Origin: an uncultured Bacteroidota bacterium
GTDB taxonomy: Bacteria > Bacteroidota > Bacteroidia > Bacteroidales > P3
Assembly: GCA_902800395.1 (NCBI GenBank)
Contig: CADCEC010000016.1
Coordinates: forward strand, 1 to 64,000
DNA: 64,000 bases
Reading direction: 5' to 3'
The notes beneath the pieces were generated by a model, which made no database searches, was not told the DNA's origin, and saw only the letters and a program-made list of their open reading frames with translations. Position 1 is the first letter of the stretch, and each line of letters starts with the position of its first letter. Shown piece by piece: positions 9,121 through 18,264 of the stretch. A program made the translations under genes and the position numbers.

Positions 9121-11262
9121 ATGAAGAAAATATTATTTACCCTCTTAGCAATGAGCATCTTAATGGGTGCTTCTGCGCAGAATAAGAAATGCGGTATCGA
9201 CACGAAGGCTTTGGTTGCAGAACAGATAGCCGCCGGTGCCACCCATATCGACATGCTGGCGAAAATGGCACCGAACTTCGACCGCGCCGTTTTCGAGAAG
9301 GCCGGTATCGTCTTCGGAGCCCAAGCGGGGCAGATTGTCACCATGAGTGTCCCTGTTGAAGCCCTCCCATTGCTGGAGAGTGCCAAAGAGGTGGTACAGT
9401 ACAGCATCTCGCATACCATTGCCGCCCCCGAATGCAACCAGGACCGTTTCGACACCCGCACCGACAGTGTACACCAGGGTCTCGGCGTCATCAATAACCT
9501 CGCTTACGACGGCGAGGGTGTGTATATCGGCATCACCGACTGGGGCTTCGACTATTCGCACCCCAACTACAATGCAGGCACAGGTAATCTGCGTCTGGAG
9601 ATGGCCTGGGATCACTTCAAGCTCTCGGGTCCCACGCCGGCTGACAAGGGCTATAGCGAAGGTCTCAACTATGGAACGCTTATCACCGACCATCTGAGAT
9701 CAGCGCAGGGGGATACTTCGAACCTCTACGGCTACGGCACCCACGGCACCCATGTGGCCGGCATCACTGCCGGACGCGGAGTGGACGGCGACCAGATGGG
9801 GCAGGCTCCGGGAGCCAAACTGCTATTCTGCTCTTTCGGCCTGGGCGAGAAGCCTTGGATGGACGCCGTTGCCTGGATGAAGCAGGTGGCACAGGACAGC
9901 TCGCGCCGACTGGTCATCAACAGTAGCTGGGGCATGTATTCTTTCAGCACCCTCGACGGTACCTCGCTGCTCAGCCAGGCCATCAACGCCTGGAGTGAGG
10001 AAGGTGTGGTGTTCTGCACCAGTGGCGGCAACAACGGCCACAACACCGTTCCCTTCCATATCAGCCGCACATTTCGCAGCGACACCATTGACACCCTACG
10101 CACCGTAGTGGTACGTGCCAGCGACATCTACAGCATCAGCGAGACTGGCCAGGTGCTCATCATGTGGGGTGAGGAGAACCACGACTTCAGCGCCTGCATC
10201 CGTCTCCGCAAAAATGACAGCACAATTTGGCACACGCCCATGTTCAGCACCGCTATGGGCGACACGGTCATCTATGACAGCATCGTCCATGAGGGCGTGA
10301 GCACAGGCTACCGCGTACTTGTCGAGCATGCCAATCCCTTCGACAACCGTCCCCATATCCAGATTGACATCAACAAGAACACCTTGCAGACGCAGCTCTT
10401 CATCACCGCCACTGAAGGTACCGTCCATGCTTGGAATGTGGCCAACAAGGAGAACCACGCCGGCAACGAAGGATGTAGTTTTTCTCAAGCAGGCCGCGAC
10501 GGATTCACCTCCGGCGACTCCTTCTATGGTGTCGGCGAGCCTGCCTGTGCCGCCAAGTGTATCAGCGTTGCCGCCCACAATCCCGACCGCTACAGCCAAT
10601 CCTCGGGCATCTACCGTATCGGTAGAATAGCCGACTTCAGCAGTGCCGGTCCCCTTATCAACGGTGTCAACAAACCCGAGATTTCCGCTCCGGGCGTCGA
10701 CATCGTCTCCTCCATCAGCTACTGGACCACAGGCACCTACCCCACCCTCCTCTCCACCTACGTGGGCAACAGAAAATACATCTGGTCCAGCATGAGCGGC
10801 ACCTCGATGTCGAGTCCCGCCGTCACGGGCGTTGTAGCCCTGATGCTCCAGGCCAATCCCAACCTCAGCGTCGAACAGATCCGCGAGATTATCTTCACCA
10901 CTGCCCGCAACGATAGCATCACGGGTCCCCTCGTGGCCAGCGGCACCATGGATGTGCACTGGGGCTGGGGCAAGATTGACGCCCTCCGTGCCGTGAACGA
11001 AAGCGTGCGCCGCGTGAGCATCAACGAGGTGGAGACGACACGCACCCCCCTGAAGGTTTTCCCCAACCCTACCACCGGCATGGTCACAGTTCATACGGGT
11101 TGCGGAGAGCAGCAGACCCTCTTCGTCTACTCCATCGACGGCCGCCTCGTACACCAGACTCCTGTCGCCGCTGAAACCACCCTTGATGCTAGCAGCTGGA
11201 ACCCGGGAATTTACATCCTGCGTGTCGGCAGCCGCACAGAGAAGTTAATAGTTAATAGATAA
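9121..11262 (+). CDS. Secreted S8 (subtilisin-like) serine protease with T9SS sorting domain
   Basis: The 713-residue protease has a Sec signal peptide (MKKILFTLLAMSILMGASAQ). Its S8 triad is visible: Asp140 in GITDWGFDYSHP, His208 in GTHGTHVAGI and Ser562 in MSGTSMSSPAV. A large insert between His and Ser is common in Bacteroidetes members. The C-terminus has a type A T9SS sorting domain (VFPNPTTGMVTV ... LFVYSIDGRLV ... LDASSWNPGIYILRV ... EKLIVNR). It should therefore cross the outer membrane by T9SS and act at the cell surface or outside. Its last codons run into a repeat array (11245 onward). Confidence 0.93.
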   Translation: MKKILFTLLAMSILMGASAQNKKCGIDTKALVAEQIAAGATHIDMLAKMAPNFDRAVFEKAGIVFGAQAGQIVTMSVPVEALPLLESAKEVVQYSISHTIAAPECNQDRFDTRTDSVHQGLGVINNLAYDGEGVYIGITDWGFDYSHPNYNAGTGNLRLEMAWDHFKLSGPTPADKGYSEGLNYGTLITDHLRSAQGDTSNLYGYGTHGTHVAGITAGRGVDGDQMGQAPGAKLLFCSFGLGEKPWMDAVAWMKQVAQDSSRRLVINSSWGMYSFSTLDGTSLLSQAINAWSEEGVVFCTSGGNNGHNTVPFHISRTFRSDTIDTLRTVVVRASDIYSISETGQVLIMWGEENHDFSACIRLRKNDSTIWHTPMFSTAMGDTVIYDSIVHEGVSTGYRVLVEHANPFDNRPHIQIDINKNTLQTQLFITATEGTVHAWNVANKENHAGNEGCSFSQAGRDGFTSGDSFYGVGEPACAAKCISVAAHNPDRYSQSSGIYRIGRIADFSSAGPLINGVNKPEISAPGVDIVSSISYWTTGTYPTLLSTYVGNRKYIWSSMSGTSMSSPAVTGVVALMLQANPNLSVEQIREIIFTTARNDSITGPLVASGTMDVHWGWGKIDALRAVNESVRRVSINEVETTRTPLKVFPNPTTGMVTVHTGCGEQQTLFVYSIDGRLVHQTPVAAETTLDASSWNPGIYILRVGSRTEKLIVNR

Positions 11263-11279
11263 TAGATAATAGTTTATAG
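11245..11279 (+). repeat. 7-bp-period array spanning a stop codon and a spacer
   Basis: Five 7-mers (TTAATAG twice, ATAATAG twice, TTTATAG) begin inside the last codons of the protease gene, include its TAA, and run up to the ATG of the next gene. Confidence 0.85.
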
Positions 11280-12272
11280 ATGCTGAAACTGTTCGAGAGA
11301 AACACCATTTTCCAAGTAGTCGTCATCCTTGTGGTGACGATACTGCTGTGGTTGCCTCATCTTGCCAGTCCTCAGCCCATGCCGGAGCCCGCCCCCTTTG
11401 CACCGCTCTACAGTCTGCTCTACAACTGTCATTTCTCCCCGCTACTTGCCGTACTCCTTGCCATCGTGCTTGTTGTCGGGGGCGGCATCCATCTCAATCT
11501 TATACTCGCCAACGTAGGACTCGTCTCGCAGAACAGTCTCTCCCCCACTCTCTTCTATATTCTCTTCATGAGTGCCACTGCCGACACCCTCTCTCCCACC
11601 CTTATCGTCGGCTTCCTCGTCATTGCTTTTGTCCGTCTGCTCCTGCTCCATAGCACACTACTCACCATCTCCTCCGACAAGGTTTTTGGCGCCACAGCCC
11701 TCATCGGCATCTGCTCCCTCTTCTACCTTCCCTCCCTGTTGCTGCTCTTGAGTTATCTTTTGGTAGCCGTGAGTTACCGACTCTACAGTTGGCGCGACTG
11801 GATGGTGCTTCTGCTTGGTCTTTTGGCACCTTACATCCTTCTGTGGACCGTTCTCTACCTGAACGACAGCCTTGCCGAGAGTTTCCCCGCTATGGCCGCC
11901 TCCCTCACCCCTCCTCAATTCTCGATTCTCATTTCTCAATTCTCTATTTCCCTCGTCGCCAACGGCATCCTCCTTCTTTTCTTCGCCGTCTCACTCTTCG
12001 TCCTCTGGCGTAGTTTCGGCGAGAAGACCACTCTCTGGCAGAAAAACGCCACCGCAGTGATGCTGCCTACCGTTTCCGCCATCGCGCTGATATTCTATGC
12101 CCCAGCCTTCCCCATCAACCTTCAGATCTTCGCCATTCCCTTCGCCCTCTGTGCCACTCTCCGTTTCACCTCCACCCACAGCAACAGTTTCGGCCGTCAG
12201 CGCCATCAGTGGAAAAATCACCTGAAAGACCTTCTGTTCCTTATCGTCATTGTTGCCGCCATCTTATGTTAG
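11280..12272 (+). CDS. DUF6427-type integral membrane protein
   Basis: This 330-residue protein is almost wholly membrane-embedded, with about eight to ten hydrophobic segments starting NTIFQVVVILVVTILLWLPH. Sequence style and position next to rnhB agree with the DUF6427 family, a Bacteroidetes group of unknown function often mislabelled as beta-carotene monooxygenase. A run of five 7-mers at 11916-11950 encodes the peptide PQFSILISQFSISL in frame. The stop overlaps the rnhB start (ATGTTAG), so the two genes are translationally coupled. Confidence 0.7.
   Translation: MLKLFERNTIFQVVVILVVTILLWLPHLASPQPMPEPAPFAPLYSLLYNCHFSPLLAVLLAIVLVVGGGIHLNLILANVGLVSQNSLSPTLFYILFMSATADTLSPTLIVGFLVIAFVRLLLLHSTLLTISSDKVFGATALIGICSLFYLPSLLLLLSYLLVAVSYRLYSWRDWMVLLLGLLAPYILLWTVLYLNDSLAESFPAMAASLTPPQFSILISQFSISLVANGILLLFFAVSLFVLWRSFGEKTTLWQKNATAVMLPTVSAIALIFYAPAFPINLQIFAIPFALCATLRFTSTHSNSFGRQRHQWKNHLKDLLFLIVIVAAILC
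11916..11950 (+). repeat. In-frame 7-bp array inside the DUF6427 gene
   Basis: Units CAATTCT, CGATTCT, CATTTCT, CAATTCT and CTATTTC follow without a break. The reading frame stays open. Confidence 0.85.
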
Positions 12273-12865
12273 AAGCTTGGAAAATAAAAGGGCGCCGTGA
12301 GGCGGGATGCGACGAGGCCGGACGCGGACCTCTGGCGGGACCTGTTGTCGCCGCCGCCGTCATCTTGCCCGACGGCTACAGCCATCCCCTCCTCAACGAC
12401 TCCAAGCAGCTCACCGAGCGTCAGCGCGACCGCCTGCGAACAGAGATAGTGCGCGATGCCGCTGCCTGGGCCGTCGCCGTCGTCGAGCCCGACGAAATCG
12501 ACCGTCTCAACATCCTCCACGCCTCCACACATGCCATGTGCCTCGCTGTGCAGCAACTCGCCGTCAAGCCCGAGTTCCTCCTCATCGACGGCAACCGCTT
12601 CTACAACGAGACCGACATCCCCTATGAGTGCATCGTCAAAGGCGACGCCAAATATATGTCCATCGCCGCCGCCAGCATCCTAGCCAAGACCCACCGCGAC
12701 GAGCTGATGGTGCAACTTCACAACGAATATCCCCAATATGGCTGGGACCGCAACAAGGGCTACCCCACCATCGAGCATTTCAACGCCATCGAGCAGTACG
12801 GTCCCTCGCCCTACCACCGCCGCTCCTTCAACCTCTACCGACAACACACGTTGTTTGAGAGTTAA
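12266..12865 (+). CDS. rnhB: Ribonuclease HII
   Basis: With the start at 12266 the product has 199 residues, normal for RNase HII, which cuts RNA in RNA:DNA hybrids and single ribonucleotides in DNA. Active-site blocks are AGCDEAGRGPLAGPV (Asp16, Glu17), LNDSKQLTERQR, and DGNRFY ... KGDAKYMSIAAASILAKTHRD. A further upstream ATG at 12209 would add 19 residues that only translate the end of the preceding gene, so the ATG overlapping that gene's stop is preferred. Confidence 0.95.
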   Translation: MLEAWKIKGRREAGCDEAGRGPLAGPVVAAAVILPDGYSHPLLNDSKQLTERQRDRLRTEIVRDAAAWAVAVVEPDEIDRLNILHASTHAMCLAVQQLAVKPEFLLIDGNRFYNETDIPYECIVKGDAKYMSIAAASILAKTHRDELMVQLHNEYPQYGWDRNKGYPTIEHFNAIEQYGPSPYHRRSFNLYRQHTLFES

Positions 12866-12905
12866 TAGATAAGATAAATAGATAATAGATAATAGATAAT
12901 AGTTA
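12861..12905 (+). repeat. 7-bp-period array between rnhB and DUF6913 gene
   Basis: GTTAATAG is followed by repeats of ATAATAG, filling nearly the whole 41-bp spacer up to the next ATG and covering the rnhB stop. Confidence 0.85.
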
Positions 12906-12906
12906 T

Positions 12907-13446
12907 ATGCTGGAATTCATTAAAAACTTTCGCCGCAAGCGAATCATTCGCGACCTGAAGGCTGCCCCACGCGACAAGCGCATCAACAACATCCAGGAGG
13001 TTCAGTCCATCGGTGTCATCTGCCAGCTCGACACCGAGCAGAACTGGAACATCCTCTACCACTTCGCCAAAGTGATGGAGAACCAAGGTAAGAAGGTCCA
13101 CCTCATAGCCCTTCAGGACGAAGGCATCAGCTTCGTCGTCACCCACCAGTCCACCACTATCTGCCGCGCAAAGACCGACATCAACTTCTGGGGTCTTCCC
13201 TCAAACGACTCCATCAAGGAATTCACCTCGCGCCACTACGACCTCCTCATCGACACCATCGGCGACGAGAACTTCTTCTCCCAGTATATCGCCCTACGCA
13301 CCGATGCCAGCCTCAAGATTGTCTACGCCACCCCCGCCGAGGACCCCACAGAAGTCTTCGACCTCATCATCCGCGGCGACGGCCACGTGGAGCTCAAGAC
13401 CTTCTTCAACAACATTATCGAATATTTAGGAATGATTAAAAAATAA
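12907..13446 (+). CDS. DUF6913-type conserved protein
   Basis: The 179-residue soluble protein starts MLEFIKNFRRKRIIRDL and includes IGVICQLDTEQNWNILYHF and HYDLLIDTIGDENFF. This fits a conserved Bacteroidetes family (DUF6913) usually placed next to dapA, as here. No catalytic motif is recognised. It lies 22 bp before dapA and is probably co-transcribed with it. Function is unknown. Confidence 0.65.
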   Translation: MLEFIKNFRRKRIIRDLKAAPRDKRINNIQEVQSIGVICQLDTEQNWNILYHFAKVMENQGKKVHLIALQDEGISFVVTHQSTTICRAKTDINFWGLPSNDSIKEFTSRHYDLLIDTIGDENFFSQYIALRTDASLKIVYATPAEDPTEVFDLIIRGDGHVELKTFFNNIIEYLGMIKK

Positions 13447-13468
13447 CGCATTTATACATTAACGCATT

Positions 13469-14359
13469 ATGAAACAACCCCTCTTTACCGGCACGGGCGT
13501 GGCCCTCATCACCCCCTTCCGCCGTCAGCAGGAAACCGTCGACTTCACCAAACTCGAGCACCTCATCGAACATATCATCTCCTCGGGAGTAGATTATATC
13601 GTGGCCCTCGGCACCACTTCCGAAGCCGCCACCATGACTGAGAACGAGCGTTCCGCCGTACAGGAGTTCATTGTCGAGACCGTCAACGGCCGTTGCCCCA
13701 TCATGCTTGGCTTGGGAGGCAACAACACCCTCAATGTCACCGACACCATCAACCGCACCAACTTCGACGGCATCTCCGGCATTCTCTCTGTGGCGCCCTA
13801 CTACAACAAGCCCAACCAGCGCGGCCTTCTGCAGCACTTCCATAACATTGCCGAAATATCGCCCGTACCTGTCATCCTCTACAATGTGCCGGGCCGCACA
13901 GGCATCAACCTCACGGCCGACACCACGCTTACCCTCGCTGCCGAATGCCCCAATATCATCGGCATCAAGGAAGCTTCTGGCAACCTGCAACAGGTGATGG
14001 AAATCCTACGCCGCCGTCCCGCGGGCTTCCGTGTCATCAGCGGCGACGACTCCCTCACTCTTCCCATGATTGCTCTCGGTGCTGACGGCGTCATCTCCGT
14101 CATCGCCAATGCACTGCCCAAGGAGACCTCCGATATGGTACGCTTCGCCCTCAAGGGCGATCTCAAGAAAGCCCTTCCTCTGCACTACCGCCTGCTGCCC
14201 CTGATGAACGCCATCTTCGAAGAAGGCAACCCCACAGGCGTGAAGGCGCTGCTCGAGGCAGAAGGATTCATCACCAACATCCTGCGTCTGCCGCTGGTCA
14301 AAGCCTCCAAGACCCTCACCAACAAACTCACCACGCTCTACAATGAATTTAGAGGATAG
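13469..14359 (+). CDS. dapA: 4-hydroxy-tetrahydrodipicolinate synthase
   Basis: The 296-residue TIM-barrel aldolase condenses pyruvate with aspartate semialdehyde in lysine/diaminopimelate synthesis. Visible motifs are GTGVALITPF, LGTTSEAATM, Tyr138 in YNVPGRTGIN and the Schiff-base Lys167 in GIKEASG. Length and all motifs are normal. Its 3' end overlaps the next gene by 17 bp, so expression is coupled. Confidence 0.96.
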   Translation: MKQPLFTGTGVALITPFRRQQETVDFTKLEHLIEHIISSGVDYIVALGTTSEAATMTENERSAVQEFIVETVNGRCPIMLGLGGNNTLNVTDTINRTNFDGISGILSVAPYYNKPNQRGLLQHFHNIAEISPVPVILYNVPGRTGINLTADTTLTLAAECPNIIGIKEASGNLQQVMEILRRRPAGFRVISGDDSLTLPMIALGADGVISVIANALPKETSDMVRFALKGDLKKALPLHYRLLPLMNAIFEEGNPTGVKALLEAEGFITNILRLPLVKASKTLTNKLTTLYNEFRG

Positions 14360-15026
14360 CCTACAGGCCGTGCGCACCGAGTTCCTGTCGCGCATGACGC
14401 GCGGTAATGGGCATCTCCTCCTCGAGGTCGAAGAATTCGTCACCTCGCGGCTGGGCAAGATGTTACGTCCTCAACTCACGCTCCTCGCCGCCGACACCCT
14501 CGGACAAGCCTCCTCGCGCCGCACCCTCCTCCTCGCCACCGCCGTAGAAATGCTCCACAACGCCTCGCTGCTGCACGACGACATCATCGACCATTCCGAC
14601 ACACGCCGTGGGAAGCCCTCCGTCAATGCCCGCTGGAACAACTCCGTAGCTGTCCTCGTGGGCGACTTCCTCTTGGCACAGGTAATGCGCATCCTCTACG
14701 AAGTGAACGAGCCCGACACCACACAGCGCGTCTACCAAACCGTCGAAGCTATGGTCGAAGCCGAACTTTTAGCACAGGAGGCTGCGGTCAGCGATGCAGA
14801 CCGTTACCTACGCATCATCGACGGCAAAACCGCCCGTCTCTTCGCCACCGCCTGCGCGCTGGGGAACCCCGAGTATGAAGAATTCGGCCTCCACTATGGA
14901 CGTCTCTTCCAACTCCGGGATGACATCGACGACGGCGAAGCCAACGAATATACCGAAGGCCTCATCCTGCAAGAAAAGAACATCCTCGCCGCAATAAAAC
15001 CCCAACTTCCAGTACTAATCAATTAG
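14343..15026 (+). CDS. Short trans-polyprenyl synthase family protein, C-terminally truncated
   Basis: The protein has the first Asp-rich motif (LLHDDIIDHSDTRRGKPS) and a second Asp-rich segment (FQLRDDIDD) of the isoprenyl diphosphate synthase fold, which elongates prenyl chains from IPP. It has only 227 residues against about 320 in typical family members. After the second motif only some 25-30 residues remain, and the usual GKxxxxDLxExKxTLP segment and final helices are absent. No continuation is seen in other frames downstream. It may be a truncated, possibly inactive copy or a reduced subtype. The start lies inside dapA. Confidence 0.75.
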   Translation: MNLEDSLQAVRTEFLSRMTRGNGHLLLEVEEFVTSRLGKMLRPQLTLLAADTLGQASSRRTLLLATAVEMLHNASLLHDDIIDHSDTRRGKPSVNARWNNSVAVLVGDFLLAQVMRILYEVNEPDTTQRVYQTVEAMVEAELLAQEAAVSDADRYLRIIDGKTARLFATACALGNPEYEEFGLHYGRLFQLRDDIDDGEANEYTEGLILQEKNILAAIKPQLPVLIN

Positions 15027-15062
15027 TACAAATTCCATTGAATCAATAAAAAAAAGAATATC

Positions 15063-15557
15063 ATGAAAAAAATCCTCTTTACCTTTATCGCCCTCATCCT
15101 CGGCGGTGCCGCCTGGGCGCAGAACGCCAAGCTCCCTGAAAACATCACCCTGAAGGACATCGACGGCCAGAGCGTCCAGTCCTCCGTCATCCAGAATGGC
15201 GGCAAGCCCATCATTATCTCCTTCTGGGCCACCTGGTGCAAACCCTGCAACCTGGAGCTCAACACCATCAAGGACCTCTATGATGAGTGGCGCGAGGAGA
15301 CCGGCGTGAAACTCGTCGCCGTCTCCATCGATGATGCCCGTAGCGCGGCCCGCGTGAAACCCCATGTCGAGGGCAACGACTGGCCCTATGAGGTCTACCT
15401 CGACCAGAACTCCGACCTAAAACGTGCCATGGGTGTGGTCAACGTGCCGCACACCTTCATCCTCAACGGCAACGGCGAAATCGTCTGGCAGCATACCGGC
15501 TATCAGGCTGGCGGCGAAGAGGAACTTATCGAGAAGGTCCGCGAGCTGCTGAAATAG
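15063..15557 (+). CDS. TlpA-like periplasmic thioredoxin
   Basis: The 164-residue protein has a Sec signal (MKKILFTFIALILGGAAWAQ) and a TlpA/ResA-type thioredoxin fold with the active site WATWCKPC (Cys59, Cys62). The cis-Pro region is VVNVPHTFIL. It should act in the periplasm in thiol-disulfide exchange, for example in keeping cytochrome or envelope thiols reduced. It ends a dense run that begins with the subtilase gene and is followed by a strong terminator. Confidence 0.9.
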   Translation: MKKILFTFIALILGGAAWAQNAKLPENITLKDIDGQSVQSSVIQNGGKPIIISFWATWCKPCNLELNTIKDLYDEWREETGVKLVAVSIDDARSAARVKPHVEGNDWPYEVYLDQNSDLKRAMGVVNVPHTFILNGNGEIVWQHTGYQAGGEEELIEKVRELLK

Positions 15558-15583
15558 CCACCAGCACCATTCCCTTACCAACT

Positions 15584-15625
15584 CCAGCCCAACTTTTACC
15601 ATGGTAGAAGTTGGGCTGGTTTATT
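15584..15625 (+). terminator. Intrinsic terminator after the TlpA-like gene
   Basis: CCAGCCCAACTT (15584-15595) and AAGTTGGGCTGG (15608-15619) form a perfect 12-bp stem, with a further small palindrome in the loop, followed by TTTATT. Confidence 0.88.
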
Positions 15626-15666
15626 GTAGGGTGAAAGAATTATTTCGTTATGTCGGAAAAAATTTG

Positions 15667-15674
15667 TATTTTTG
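15667..15674 (+). promoter_or_regulatory. -7 box for the DUF6029 gene
   Basis: TATTTTTG followed by CA fits the TAnnTTTG box, 31 bp before the ATG. The -33 element is not clear. Confidence 0.6.
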
Positions 15675-15705
15675 CATTTTATTTTAGATACATAATTATA
15701 TTACA

Positions 15706-17370
15706 ATGATAAAGAGAATCTTTACACTAGCCCTTCTGGCAGCCTTAGGCTCGACGGTGTCGGCGCAGGGTTTGCTGGGAGGCCATGTGACGGGCAATGT
15801 GCAAATGGACGGTCAGATGTCGAGTGCCGACAGCATCATTGGTGCACAGGATGTGCCGGAGAAGCTGCTGATGAACGCCCGTGCCGATGTGCTATACACC
15901 AATGGCGACTTCAGCGCCGGCCTACGTTTCGAGTTGTACCAGAACCCGCTGCTGGGCTTCGACGCCAAGTATAGCGGACAGGGATTGGCAAACTATTTCG
16001 TGGCCTACAACGGTGAGAAGTTGAGTATTACGGCGGGTCATTTCTACGAGCAGTTCGGCTCGGGCATGATCTTGCGCGCCTATGAGGACCGATACCTGGG
16101 ACTGGATAACGCGCTACTGGGCATGAACGTGCAGCTGCGTCCCGTGCCGGGTGTGACGATAAAAGGTGTCATCGGCCGTCAGAAGATTTTCTGGGAGTAC
16201 GGCGAGGGTCTGGTGCGCGGCATCGACGGCGAGGTGAACCTTAACAGCATACTGGGATTTATGAAGGAAAGCAAATTCCGTACTACGTTGGGTGCGGGCT
16301 TCGTGAGCAAATATGAGGATGACGAGGTGATACCCTCGTCGGCGAATCCCGAGATGAGGCTGAACCTGCCGCTCAACGTTGGTGCCACGTCGCTGCGTGC
16401 CGATCTGGGCTACGGCAACTGGAGTCTGCAGACGGAATATGTGATGAAGGGACAAGATCCCAACGCCATCAACGGCTATGTGTATCATCCCGGCCAAGCG
16501 TTGCTGCTGAACCTCATCTATTCGCAGCGCGGCTTCAGCGCGAGCGTGCAGGCGAAGCGAATTGACAACATGGGCTTCAAGAGCGTGCGCTCGCAGAGTG
16601 GCGAGATGCTGTATATCAACTACCTGCCTGCCATCACGAAGAACCACACCTACGCCTTCCTGTCGATGTACCCCTATGCCACACAGGTGAACGGCGAACA
16701 GGGACTGCAAGCCGACGTGATGTATAAGTTCAAAAAAGGCTCCTTCTTGGGCGGCGAAACCGGCTTGGACCTCCACCTGAACGGCTCGGTGGTCTATGGT
16801 CTCGACACCACGGTGACCGGCGGTGCCGGCACGGAGGGTTACTCGGTGAACAGCGGTTTGGGAGAAACGCTCTACGGCGATGTCTCGGTGGAAATAGCCA
16901 AAAAGCTCTCGAAAGCCGTGAAGTATACCGTCACCTACGCCTACCAGGTGTTCAACCCGGTGGTGGAGAACGAGCCGGGTGACCTGCACCATAACCATAT
17001 CGTAGTGGCCGATGTGCTGTGGAAGGTGAACAAGGGACATTCACTGCGCTTCGAAGCGGAGTGGATGGGTAGCGACAGCCACTACGACGCCAACGACCCT
17101 GCACACAGCGACCGCCGTGCGGGCGACTGGATAATGGGTCTCGTGGAGTGGAATATCGGTACCCACTGGTTCCTTTCGGCCAGCGACCAGTATGCCTACA
17201 ACGACGGCATCGGCAACTACTACAACTTCACGGTGGGCTACACCAGCGGTGCCACGCGCCTGCAAGTGGGTTACGGCAAGCAGCGCGAAGGTCTGCTGTG
17301 CATCGGCGGCGTGTGCCGTCTAGTGCCGGCAAGCAACGGATTGACGTTCAGTTTAACGACAAGCTTTTAG
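15706..17370 (+). CDS. DUF6029-type outer-membrane protein
   Basis: The 554-residue protein has a Sec signal (MIKRIFTLALLAALGSTVSAQ), then alternating beta-strand patterns rich in Tyr, Gly and Asn throughout, as in an outer-membrane beta-barrel. The N-terminal part (GHFYEQFGSGMILRAYEDRY, GLDNALLGMNV) matches DUF6029 proteins known only from Bacteroidetes. It is followed by an Omp28-like lipoprotein gene on the same strand, a pairing that recurs in this phylum as far as I know. Function is unknown. Confidence 0.75.
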   Translation: MIKRIFTLALLAALGSTVSAQGLLGGHVTGNVQMDGQMSSADSIIGAQDVPEKLLMNARADVLYTNGDFSAGLRFELYQNPLLGFDAKYSGQGLANYFVAYNGEKLSITAGHFYEQFGSGMILRAYEDRYLGLDNALLGMNVQLRPVPGVTIKGVIGRQKIFWEYGEGLVRGIDGEVNLNSILGFMKESKFRTTLGAGFVSKYEDDEVIPSSANPEMRLNLPLNVGATSLRADLGYGNWSLQTEYVMKGQDPNAINGYVYHPGQALLLNLIYSQRGFSASVQAKRIDNMGFKSVRSQSGEMLYINYLPAITKNHTYAFLSMYPYATQVNGEQGLQADVMYKFKKGSFLGGETGLDLHLNGSVVYGLDTTVTGGAGTEGYSVNSGLGETLYGDVSVEIAKKLSKAVKYTVTYAYQVFNPVVENEPGDLHHNHIVVADVLWKVNKGHSLRFEAEWMGSDSHYDANDPAHSDRRAGDWIMGLVEWNIGTHWFLSASDQYAYNDGIGNYYNFTVGYTSGATRLQVGYGKQREGLLCIGGVCRLVPASNGLTFSLTTSF

Positions 17371-17400
17371 TTAAAAGACAATAGATAAGAGATAATAGTT
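17371..17400 (+). repeat. 7-bp-period array before the Omp28-like gene
   Basis: Units TTAAAAG, ACAATAG, ATAAGAG and ATAATAG fill the 30-bp spacer between stop and ATG. Confidence 0.8.
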
Positions 17401-18264
17401 ATGAAGAAGATATTTATAGGGCTAATGGGTTTAATGGGGCGGGTGCTCCCGCTGAGCATTATATTGGGCCTTTGGAGTTGCGACAAGATTGAGGAGGGAG
17501 AGTATACGGTGTACGACGGGGCACAGGTGACCTGGACGACCGCCGCCGCCTCGCTCACGCCGGTACAGCGGGTTTATGTGGAGAAGTTCACGGGGCCGCG
17601 TTGCAGCAACTGTCCGACGGCTGATGCAACGCTGTCTACCATCCACGACGAGCGAGTGGTGATGGTCTCCATCAACCACCCCACGGGACAGGGCATGCCT
17701 TACCCCGGACAGCCCGACATGAGAACCGACGGAGGTACGGTGTGGGACAAATGGTATGGCATCAACTCCATACCAGCTGCCTATATCAATCGTGACCTCA
17801 GCCAGCAGTATCTGGGTGACATGAGCAACATCATCGGGGACATCAACCAAGCGCTGACAGTGCAGCCAGTCATTGCCTTGGAGGCCTCCGCCTACGGCGG
17901 TCTCGGCGAAGTGGATGTCGTTATAGAAATGCAGTTCGTGAAGGATTACACCCAGCCCTTGACGGTAACAGTGGCGCTGGTGGAGGACTCGCTGGTGTAC
18001 TGCCAGCTGCTGCCGGATAACAGCATCGACTCCAACTATGTGCACAACCACATGCTGAGGAAAGTCGCCACCGGTTTCTGGGGCGCCGACGTGGATGCCT
18101 CCGGCACGGCGGGGGAGGCGTTGATGGGCAGAGTGGATTTCTCCGTCGACAGCGACGTGAACCTGGAGAAGAGCCATGTGGTGGTCTTCCTTAGCGACAA
18201 AGCCACGCGCAAGGTGCTGAACTGCGTACAGTGCAACATAATATTTGAAGTCGAAGAGAAATGA
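17401..18264 (+). CDS. Omp28-related lipoprotein with CxxC motif
   Basis: The 287-residue protein has a lipobox at LWSC (Cys27) and a thioredoxin-like opening VEKFTGPRCSNCPTAD (Cys68, Cys71), then a C-terminal beta domain. This is the arrangement of Omp28-related outer-membrane proteins first described in Porphyromonas. Part of the signal peptide (GLMGLMG) is encoded by a 9-bp repeat at 17415-17441 that resembles the one in the patatin gene. Its stop overlaps the start of the MATE gene by 4 bp. Confidence 0.85.
   Translation: MKKIFIGLMGLMGRVLPLSIILGLWSCDKIEEGEYTVYDGAQVTWTTAAASLTPVQRVYVEKFTGPRCSNCPTADATLSTIHDERVVMVSINHPTGQGMPYPGQPDMRTDGGTVWDKWYGINSIPAAYINRDLSQQYLGDMSNIIGDINQALTVQPVIALEASAYGGLGEVDVVIEMQFVKDYTQPLTVTVALVEDSLVYCQLLPDNSIDSNYVHNHMLRKVATGFWGADVDASGTAGEALMGRVDFSVDSDVNLEKSHVVVFLSDKATRKVLNCVQCNIIFEVEEK
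17415..17441 (+). repeat. 9-bp array encoding part of a signal peptide
   Basis: Units TATAGGGCT, AATGGGTTT and AATGGGGCG encode a GLMGLMG run. The same word family builds the signal peptide of the gene at 19619. Confidence 0.75.
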
